From Azospirillum sp. (GTDB lineage: Bacteria; Pseudomonadota; Alphaproteobacteria; Azospirillales; Azospirillaceae), in assembly GCA_016124535.1 (NCBI GenBank), contig WGNK01000053.1, positions 1-64,000 of the forward strand: a stretch of DNA of 64,000 nt, read 5' to 3'. This document shows, piece by piece, positions 8,340 to 15,421 of this stretch. Under the pieces are notes generated by a model, which was given only the letters and a program-made list of their open reading frames with translations, made no database searches and had not been told where the DNA came from. The position numbers were made by a program, and so were the translations under genes. Position 1 is the stretch's first letter. The number at the start of each line of letters is the position of its first letter.

Positions 8340-9950
8340 TCAGCCGCCGCCTTTCCGTCGCGCTTTGCGCCGGGTCTTGGCCAACTCGGCCGAGTGCGCC
8401 AGCGCGGTTTCCAAAGTCTCGCACACGGTTTCGAGCACGCGCAGACGGGCAAACCGCTTGCAGTTGGCCTCCACCAGCGTCCACGGGGCCAGCCGGGTGC
8501 TGGTCTTTTCGATCATGTCATTGACCGCTTCGGCATAGAGGTCCCATTTTTCGCGATTGCGCCAGTCTTCCTCGGTCAGTTTCCAGCGCTTCCACGGGAT
8601 CGCCTGGCGGCGCTCGAACCGGGCCAACTGCTCGTCCTTGGTGATGTTCATCCAGAATTTGACCAGCACGATACCGTGGTCGATCAGCTGTTGTTCAAAA
8701 TGGTTGATCTCGGCATAGGCGCGCCGCCACTCCTCCTGGGTCGCCAGATTTTCCACCCGCTCGACCAGGACCCGCCCGTACCAGCTGCGATCAAAAATCG
8801 TGACCCGCCCGGCGCGGGTCAGGTGGCGCCAGAAGCGCCAGAGATAGTGCTGGGCGCGCTCCTCGTCGGTTGGTGCCGCGATCGGGATGACCTGGTAGTC
8901 GCGGGCGTCCATCGCCGCGGTGATTCGCCGAATGGTGCCGCCCTTGCCGGCGGCATCCCAGCCTTCGAATACCAGGACCGAGGTGAGCCCGTGTTCCTTG
9001 GCGGCTCGGTAGAGATGGTTGAGCCGGGCGGTCAGGCGCGGTTCCTCGGCCTCGGCGGTCGCCTTGTCCGCGGCTTTGGTCATGTTGAGGGCGTCGAGAA
9101 TCGACGGCTGCGACTGGTTGAGCACGCGGATCGCGGCGGCGGCCGGGTCGGTGACGGAATCTCCCGCGGCATGCGGCGCCAGCGAACTCGTCCCGCCGCC
9201 GTTGCCGAGCAGAGCCTCGCGGTTATTTCGCGACAGCGCGCGCAGTTCCAGGTGGCGCAAGGCGGCGTCGCGGAAAGTGGTCATCACGGTCAGTTCGCGG
9301 TAGCGCGGGTCCTCGCCTTCGACGATCGTCCAGGGGGCATGACCGAGGCCGGTTCGGATGATCGTCTGCTCCGCGGCGGCGACGAACTGGTCGTACATCC
9401 GCCAGTGTTGCCAGTCGGCTTCGGTGACCCGCCAGCTTTCGTGCGGGTCCTTGGCCAGACTCTTCAGGCGCCGCTTCTGGGCTTTGTGGCTCAGATGCAG
9501 CCAGAATTTCACGATCAGCGTGCCGTCGGCAGCGAGCGCGTTCTCGAACGCGGCTATACGGTCGAGCCGGGCGTCGAGCTCGGCCGGGGCGATTCGACGA
9601 TAGGCGGCGTCGAGCACCGGGCTGGAATACCACGAGCGCAAAAACAGGCCGATCCGCCCGCGCTGCGGCAGATCACGCCAATAGCGCCAGAACTCCGGAC
9701 GCTCGCGCTCCTCGTCGGAGGGCTGGCTGTAGGCTCGCGTCGCGATCCAGCGCGGGTCCATCCACTCGTTCATCAGATTGATCGTCTGATTCTTGCCCGC
9801 ACCATCGACACCGGCGAATACGATCACGGTGGCGAAATCGGCCTGGCGCAGTTTCTGCTGCAGCTCCAGGATTTCGATGCGCAACGCCGAGGCCGCGGCA
9901 TCAAAATCGTCTTTGGCAACCTTCCGGCCGAGTTCGGCGGTTCGAAACAT
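8340..9950 (-). CDS. pap: Polyphosphate:AMP phosphotransferase (two PPK2 domains)
   Basis: The protein transfers phosphate from polyphosphate to AMP, giving ADP in the cytoplasm. At 536 residues it has the tandem two-domain PPK2 layout of this enzyme. The N-terminal domain carries Walker A GVDGAGKNQT at 47-56 and the lid-like RSWYSSPVLD. The C-terminal domain carries GWDAAGKGGTIRR near residue 330 and FDRSWYGRVLVERVE. In class II PPK2 enzymes the C-terminal domain is the active one and the N-terminal copy is thought to be catalytically weak. Here both P-loops look complete. It stands alone, facing the tRNA, with no ppk or ppx nearby. Confidence 0.93.
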   Translation of the reverse strand: MFRTAELGRKVAKDDFDAAASALRIEILELQQKLRQADFATVIVFAGVDGAGKNQTINLMNEWMDPRWIATRAYSQPSDEERERPEFWRYWRDLPQRGRIGLFLRSWYSSPVLDAAYRRIAPAELDARLDRIAAFENALAADGTLIVKFWLHLSHKAQKRRLKSLAKDPHESWRVTEADWQHWRMYDQFVAAAEQTIIRTGLGHAPWTIVEGEDPRYRELTVMTTFRDAALRHLELRALSRNNREALLGNGGGTSSLAPHAAGDSVTDPAAAAIRVLNQSQPSILDALNMTKAADKATAEAEEPRLTARLNHLYRAAKEHGLTSVLVFEGWDAAGKGGTIRRITAAMDARDYQVIPIAAPTDEERAQHYLWRFWRHLTRAGRVTIFDRSWYGRVLVERVENLATQEEWRRAYAEINHFEQQLIDHGIVLVKFWMNITKDEQLARFERRQAIPWKRWKLTEEDWRNREKWDLYAEAVNDMIEKTSTRLAPWTLVEANCKRFARLRVLETVCETLETALAHSAELAKTRRKARRKGGG

Positions 9951-10074
9951 CAGGCGCCATCCTTGGGTGGTGTACTCGGGTGGGGTAGGGGACCTGGCGT
10001 CGTCCTTGTCCGAACTGATCTGGGGCCCCGGCGGCAGCCCGGCGGATCGGGAGGGTGACGGTGCCGGTCGGGCC

Positions 10075-12249
10075 TCAGGATTTCACGCCGAAGCGCAACC
10101 CTCCCCAATGCTGGCCATTCACCATGATCGGGGCCGATATATCCTTCATATTGACGAACTGGCCGCCGCCCATGTCGCGGCGGTAGGTTTGGACCAGGAT
10201 CGGCTGGCGGTTGCGGGCGGCCGCCAGACCGGTGCGGTCGTCGAACATGCGCCGGTTCCGGCAGTGAGCGGTGTTCCAGGCGCGGTCGCCGGGGCGTTGG
10301 GGCTCGGAGTATTGGCGATTGTGCACCGGCAGATAGCCGTTGCGGTCGACCGCCACCACGAAGGTGATGCGGGCATTGCGAGTGAGCAGCGGCTCCTGGA
10401 TACCGGGCAGAACGCGGTCACACAGCGGCAGGAAGCGGGTCGAGTATTGCGCGGGATCGGTGCCGCGGATCATCTGGTATTCGACATCCCACAGATCGTC
10501 CCAGACCAGTTCCTTGCGATTTAGCGCTTCTTCAAAGGATTCGCCGATCCGTCGCGCGGTGTCCTTGGCGATCGCGATGATTTCGTCGTCTTCGCGGCGG
10601 CAGCGGTCGAGCAGGTCGGTCAACCGGCGGGCGACCTGGTCGTCGATTTGCTGAAAATGGATATGGACGGCATCGTTCTCGGTCGCCACGACGATACCGC
10701 GGGCGGTGCCGACCCGCTCCATATCGACCACAATCGCGGCGTTCTTGCCGGAGATCGCCTGCGCCATCGCGGCTTCCCGGATCTGGGCGCCACCGATCGA
10801 GAGGTTGTCGGTACGGCCCGACCAGGTCTTGCCGCCGACCGTGCATTTGGCGACCAGATCGACCGCGATCCGGTCCTCTGTGCGGCGGTCGGCCTGGCGG
10901 GTGCTGCGCAAGGTGGCGATCACCCGTCGCTTGATACCGACCACCGAATCGATCATGCCGCGGGTGGCGACCTGGAGATTATTGGCTTCGCGGGTGCTGG
11001 CGTCGGCCTCCTGGGCGACGCTGGAGATCCGCTCGTGGACGGTGAGGATACTCTGGGCGGTGGCGCCGACGTTCGTGGCGATCTCACGGGTGACCGCCTC
11101 CTGCTCGGTGACCGCGCTGGCGATCCCGGAGATATCGCCGGTGACGGCCTGGACCCGCTCGGCGACCCGGCCCATCGCCTCGATCGCATTCAGGATAGCC
11201 TGCTGCATCGCCTGGATTTCGTTGCGGATGTCGCCGGTGGCGTTATTGGTCTGATCGGCCAGCGTCTTGACCTCGTGGGCCACCACTGCGAAGCCGCGGC
11301 CAAGGTCGCCGGCTCGCGCCGCCTCGATGTTGGCGTTGAGCGCCAGCAGGCGGGTCTCCTTGGAAATGCGCTCGATCAGCTGAACGATCGAGCCGATCCG
11401 CTTGGAGACTTGTGCCAGATCCTCGGCCAGTGCCTTGGCCCCTTGGGATTGTTCTGCGGCGTCACGGGCGGCGGCGGTCGAGTGTTCGACCTGGCGGGAG
11501 ATTTCCGCGATCGAGGCCGACAGTTCTTCCGACGCACCGGCAATGGTGGCGGCATTCTCGTTGGCGTGGCCCGACGCCGTGGTGACGTGCTCGCTGTCCT
11601 CGCTGACCTTACTCGCGGCATCCAACACATTGTTGACCGCGCTCTCCATGTCCTTGGCACCGCGCCGGACGAAATCGACCGCCTCGTCGAGTTCCCGCTC
11701 GAAGGCTTCGGCGAGGGCCTGCATGTTGGCGCGGCTTTCGGTCGCTACGGTGGCGTCGACATAGACACCCAGCGCGATCTCGGTCTCCATCAGCACGGTC
11801 CGCACCAGGGCGGCGGCCTGATCCGCGGCGGCGGCCGGATTGCGGCGATTGCTCTCGATGATGATGCGCAGCATCCGTTCGAGCATGAACGAGCAGCCAC
11901 TGAGGAAATATTTGGGCTTCAGCTCGACCCGTGCATGGGTCTTGCCGATCCCGATCACGTGATTTAGGTAGGCTTCGTTGAAGTTAGCCTGGAAAAATGT
12001 CTGCCAGTGCTCCTTTTGCAGGACCTTGAGGCAATCGATCTTGCCTTTATCCGACAACATCGGCACCAATTCGGGGAACTTGACCATGAATACGTAGAAA
12101 TCATTCAGCATCCCATCGAGGCCGGGTTGGATCTTCGGCCAGACCGCTCGCAACGCCGCTTCGGTCTGTCCATCGACCCGCCATAAATCGGACTCGAAGC
12201 GAAACTGCGTTTCACCATTCGACTGTTCCGCCGCTGCAACTGACGACAT
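10075..12249 (-). CDS. Globin-coupled chemoreceptor with PilZ and a C-terminal sensor domain
   Basis: The 724 residues hold four modules. Residues about 20-160 are a protoglobin-type heme domain (KPKYFLSGCSFM after GKTHARVEL, whose His is the likely heme ligand). Residues about 200-430 are a methyl-accepting signalling domain with the hairpin ETRLLALNANIEAARAGD. Residues about 455-545 are a PilZ domain, a c-di-GMP binding fold, starting RQADRRTEDRIAVDL. The last 160 residues (RVLPGIQEPLL ... YRRDMGGGQFVNMKDISAPI) form the extracytoplasmic-like sensor module found at the end of many alphaproteobacterial receptors. There is no transmembrane segment, so it is a soluble oxygen or redox receptor that may also read c-di-GMP. 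The ATG follows cggaggaaaaccc. Confidence 0.88.
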   Translation of the reverse strand: MSSVAAAEQSNGETQFRFESDLWRVDGQTEAALRAVWPKIQPGLDGMLNDFYVFMVKFPELVPMLSDKGKIDCLKVLQKEHWQTFFQANFNEAYLNHVIGIGKTHARVELKPKYFLSGCSFMLERMLRIIIESNRRNPAAAADQAAALVRTVLMETEIALGVYVDATVATESRANMQALAEAFERELDEAVDFVRRGAKDMESAVNNVLDAASKVSEDSEHVTTASGHANENAATIAGASEELSASIAEISRQVEHSTAAARDAAEQSQGAKALAEDLAQVSKRIGSIVQLIERISKETRLLALNANIEAARAGDLGRGFAVVAHEVKTLADQTNNATGDIRNEIQAMQQAILNAIEAMGRVAERVQAVTGDISGIASAVTEQEAVTREIATNVGATAQSILTVHERISSVAQEADASTREANNLQVATRGMIDSVVGIKRRVIATLRSTRQADRRTEDRIAVDLVAKCTVGGKTWSGRTDNLSIGGAQIREAAMAQAISGKNAAIVVDMERVGTARGIVVATENDAVHIHFQQIDDQVARRLTDLLDRCRREDDEIIAIAKDTARRIGESFEEALNRKELVWDDLWDVEYQMIRGTDPAQYSTRFLPLCDRVLPGIQEPLLTRNARITFVVAVDRNGYLPVHNRQYSEPQRPGDRAWNTAHCRNRRMFDDRTGLAAARNRQPILVQTYRRDMGGGQFVNMKDISAPIMVNGQHWGGLRFGVKS

Positions 12250-12631
12250 GGGTTTTCCTCCGAACCGGACCCTCGGACGAGATGGTCCGGATCCATTGTA
12301 GTTTTTTTTCAGTGTAACGCGTCGGCATGACCCTTCAACCGGATAGTGGTCGCGCGCCGACGACGGATGCCCTGCGGCAGTGTAACGGGCGCAGCCGTTC
12401 GGCGCAGTTTCTTGTCGTGGCCCAGTTGAGCCCGATGCCCTTTTGTCGCATGGGGTTGCAGATACGGCGCAGGCCTGCGAGGCCGCGGGACTCTGGCCGC
12501 GGCGGATCGCCGATTGACAGCGCCGGCTGAGCCAGCATAGTTCGGCACCAGGCAGTCAGGCCGCAGGGGGCGGGGCCAGGCGGGACGTGACCGGCGGACG
12601 TGGACGTTGCGGCGGACGGGGGAGCCAAAGC
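12250..12631. other. Intergenic region between divergent genes
   Basis: These 382 bases separate the globin receptor from the solute-binding protein. Apart from an eight-T run near 12302 and the sigma70-like site listed separately, I see no gene, repeat or RNA. Open frames here have no coding character. Confidence 0.5.
12514..12541 (+). promoter_or_regulatory. Candidate sigma70 promoter of the solute-binding protein gene
   Basis: A consensus -35 TTGACA at 12514-12519 is followed 16 bases later by CATAGT as a moderate -10. It lies about 90 bases upstream of the GTG at 12632 and points toward it. Confidence 0.4.
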
Positions 12632-13783
12632 GTGAGGCGGTGGAGTTTGGTCGTCATCGTGTCTTGGCTGAGCGCAGCGTCGCTGGGTCTGACACCGCTG
12701 GACGCGGCGCCATGCCGGGCCGAAGCGCTTACGCTGCCGGTCCTGGTCCCTCTGACCGGTTTCCTTGCCGCCGAGGCGATGAGCCAGCGCAATGGCGCGA
12801 TCCTCGCAGCCGGTCTGGCGCCGCCGGGGCTTGAAGTGCGCACCGAGGTGATCGATTCCGGCACCTCGGCGGACTCCGTGGCCGAGGCTTTGACCCAGGC
12901 TACCGGCTTGGGGCAGGTCCGTGGCGTGGTCGCCAATGTGCTGGGCGTCCAGATGCAGACCCTGGTGCCGCTTGCCACCGCCTATGGCATTCCGATTATT
13001 ACGGTCGCCAATGGTCCCGCCGCGAGCGCGCCGGGCAGTGATCTGGTCTTCCGCTTCTGGCCGGGCGAGGCGGTGACCACGCGGGCGCTGGCGCGCTATG
13101 CGGTGGAGGAATTGGGGGCAAGGCGGCCCGCGCTGATCAGCCAGAACAGTGTCGAGGGCGAGAGCGGCCGCGACCGACTGCGCGCGGTGCTGGGTGAACT
13201 CGCCGCTTCGCCGGTCTTCGACGAGGTGGTCGATGCCGGTGCCCGCGACCTCGCCGCGGTGATCGCGCGGGCGATGGCGCGCAGCCCCGATGTTCTGATG
13301 CTGCAATTAAACGCCGGGCCGAGCGCCTTGTTCGTCCGCCAGGCAACGGCGGCCGGGGTCTCGGTGCCGATCCTGGCCGGCTCGGCGCTGCACCGGCCGA
13401 GCACGACTGCGCTGCTGGAGCCGGCGGAACTCAAGGGCGTCTGCGCCGAGAGCGCGGCGTCGCCGGTCTCCGATGGCAGTCCCGGCATGACCCAATTCGT
13501 CGCCGAGTACCGCGCCCGCTTCGGCAGCGAACCCGACGCCCTGGCGCTGTGCCAATTCGACGGCGTCGGGATGCTGCTCCATGCCGTGGCCGATGGTGCC
13601 ACGACCAGCGCCGCCTTGAGCGATGCGCTGGCCAGCCGCAGCTATCGCGGTCTGGCGATGACCTACAAATCGGACGGCGCCGGCAACATGGCGCACGCCG
13701 CCACGATCCTGTGTTACGACGGCGAAAGCCGGATCCCCAAGCCGGTCAAGCAGTACGACTTCCTGGCCGACGGGGTCCGCTGA
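12632..13783 (+). CDS. Periplasmic amino-acid/amide-type solute-binding protein (LivJ-like fold)
   Basis: The mature part matches the periplasmic binding protein type 1 family of branched-chain amino acid or amide ABC importers: LPVLVPLTGFLAAEAMSQRN at the start of lobe one, then VRGVVANVLGVQMQTLVPLA and a substrate-closing lobe. A GTG at 12632 behind cggggga gives a standard signal peptide (RRWSLVVIVSWLSAASLG), so it is preferred to the in-frame GTG at 12587. No permease or ATPase gene is adjacent, so it is an orphan binding protein or a sensor input for another system. The ligand cannot be predicted. Confidence 0.75.
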   Translation: MRRWSLVVIVSWLSAASLGLTPLDAAPCRAEALTLPVLVPLTGFLAAEAMSQRNGAILAAGLAPPGLEVRTEVIDSGTSADSVAEALTQATGLGQVRGVVANVLGVQMQTLVPLATAYGIPIITVANGPAASAPGSDLVFRFWPGEAVTTRALARYAVEELGARRPALISQNSVEGESGRDRLRAVLGELAASPVFDEVVDAGARDLAAVIARAMARSPDVLMLQLNAGPSALFVRQATAAGVSVPILAGSALHRPSTTALLEPAELKGVCAESAASPVSDGSPGMTQFVAEYRARFGSEPDALALCQFDGVGMLLHAVADGATTSAALSDALASRSYRGLAMTYKSDGAGNMAHAATILCYDGESRIPKPVKQYDFLADGVR

Positions 13784-13800
13784 TCCGGGGCTGCTGATGT

Positions 13801-13828
13801 CGGCGGCTGACGGGGACTGGGGCCGCCG
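13801..13828. terminator. Possible bidirectional terminator between convergent genes
   Basis: A 7-bp inverted repeat (cggcggc / gccgccg) with a 14-base loop fills the 53-base gap between two convergent genes. No T-run is present. Confidence 0.3.
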
Positions 13829-13836
13829 GCGCGGCG

Positions 13837-15225
13837 TCAAAATGCCAGCCGCAAGCTGCCGGTGATCGTCGACGTCGTCTGTTTTTCCCGCAGGAAATTG
13901 CGTGTGCCCTCGATCGAGGCGGTCAGCCGTTCGGACGGCGTCCAATTGATGCCGATCAGCCCTTGAATTTCGTCGCGGTCGAGGCCTTGGCCGGTCGCAG
14001 AAACCGTGCTCGGCCCCAGGATCGGATCATAGGCATAGGCCAATCCGACATAGGGCTCGACATCGTCCCAGCTATAGGCCGCCTTGCCGCCCAAGCTGAG
14101 TTCGCCGACACGGCTGACTTGGCCATTGATCCGCGTCCCGATGTCTTCGGTGTAGGATTGGGCCCATTCGTAGCTCATCAGCCAGCCGAGCTTGCCCGAC
14201 AGCGTCCAGTGTTCGATCGGCCAGGTATAGGTCGCGTTCGAGCTCAGAATCCAGCGGTCGCTATGGTACGAGCCCTTGGATTTTAACAGCGTGCTGCGGT
14301 TTCGTTCGACATCGTTATCGCCGAAGCCGTAACCGGTCATCGCGTCGAGCACCAGGTGCCCGTCCAACAGCGCCAGCGCGCCATAGGGGATGAAAGAAAA
14401 ACCACCGGAGTCGAAGGTACCGTCGTTGTATTTGGTATCCAGGCCGGTCGATTGATAGGTCAAGGTCAATCCGGCAAGCAGGGTGTCGTTCAGTTTGACG
14501 TCGGCGCCAACCACACCGGTATTGATTGTGCCTTTCGACTCCAGGCCGGAAAGGTCGCTGGTCAGCCAGCTATGGCCATAGGTTGCCCATAGCCCCTTGG
14601 TCAAAACGCCGTCTCCGGCGGCAAGGCCGGCAATGCCCCTGTCGTAGAAGGCTGTCGGGACGGTGCTTTCCGATCCGTCGGGCACGGCTCCGATCCGCTG
14701 GGAGCGTTGGAATTGCGGCGTCAGGCTGGCCGCAATGCGGCGGCCGATCAGGGCAGCCGTCTGCTGGGCGGCGCTGCGATTGACCTGGGTTGCGGTCACC
14801 GCCGAGTTCTGGGACTGATTGGCCGTCGCACCGCCGGCCAGCACGGTTCCGACGATGCCGCAATTGCTGCCGGAAAAGGTGCCGGTCGAAGTGTTGACAG
14901 TGCAGCTGAAATTTCCGGATGTCCCCTGGTAGCTGTAGTCGCCGGTGGCGGTAAAGCTGTTGCTGCCGGTGGCGGTCGAGCTACCGCTGATCGCAATGCC
15001 CGATGAGTCGATGCCGGGGCCGAACAGCGTCCCGCTGAAGGTCCCCGTGAACACCTCACCTTCGGATCCGCTGCCGCTCCCGACGAAGGTGTAGCCGCCG
15101 CCCAGGCTGCGGGTTGAGTCTGTGGTCGCGGCCAAAGGCGCCACGAAGGTCAGGACCGAGAGCAGTGCGGCAGCCCAAAGCGGTCGAGCCAGAGAGATGC
15201 TCTTAGGTTGATAGCAAGACAGCAT
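13837..15225 (-). CDS. Outer-membrane autotransporter-barrel protein with a short Ser/Thr/Gly-rich passenger
   Basis: The 462-residue product has a signal peptide (SLARPLWAAALLSVLTFVAP ending near ATT), a low-complexity Gly/Ser/Thr passenger of about 140 residues (GSGSGSEGEVFTGTFSGT, GSSTATGSNSFTATG) and a C-terminal domain of about 270 residues with alternating aromatic beta-strands. It ends in the Phe expected of an outer-membrane barrel (SLRLAF). The barrel strands (WATYGHSWLTSDLSG, AAYSWDDVEPYVGLAYAYDP) match the autotransporter beta-domain family. The start at 15225 is preferred because the signal peptide follows directly. The passenger is far shorter than in adhesins or proteases and has no catalytic motif. 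Confidence 0.75.
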   Translation of the reverse strand: MLSCYQPKSISLARPLWAAALLSVLTFVAPLAATTDSTRSLGGGYTFVGSGSGSEGEVFTGTFSGTLFGPGIDSSGIAISGSSTATGSNSFTATGDYSYQGTSGNFSCTVNTSTGTFSGSNCGIVGTVLAGGATANQSQNSAVTATQVNRSAAQQTAALIGRRIAASLTPQFQRSQRIGAVPDGSESTVPTAFYDRGIAGLAAGDGVLTKGLWATYGHSWLTSDLSGLESKGTINTGVVGADVKLNDTLLAGLTLTYQSTGLDTKYNDGTFDSGGFSFIPYGALALLDGHLVLDAMTGYGFGDNDVERNRSTLLKSKGSYHSDRWILSSNATYTWPIEHWTLSGKLGWLMSYEWAQSYTEDIGTRINGQVSRVGELSLGGKAAYSWDDVEPYVGLAYAYDPILGPSTVSATGQGLDRDEIQGLIGINWTPSERLTASIEGTRNFLREKQTTSTITGSLRLAF

Positions 15226-15421
15226 GGCTTGAATTCCCCGCCGGTTCCAATTGAGCCCCGTGGCCAACCGCGAAACGTGGTCTGCGACCGGGTCGATTTG
15301 AACAGATGTTTGGTCGGAGAAAAATCAAAACCAAAGCGATCCGGGTTTCAGCGCCATTTTCAAACGCTGTGTTGCGCAATTGCAAGAAACTGGAATTAAC
15401 CCAAGTATAAATGACGGGCGA

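Noticed and set aside
12295..12312. Eight-T run as an intrinsic terminator
   Set aside because: No GC stem precedes it on the plus strand, and it lies upstream of both divergent genes rather than after one.
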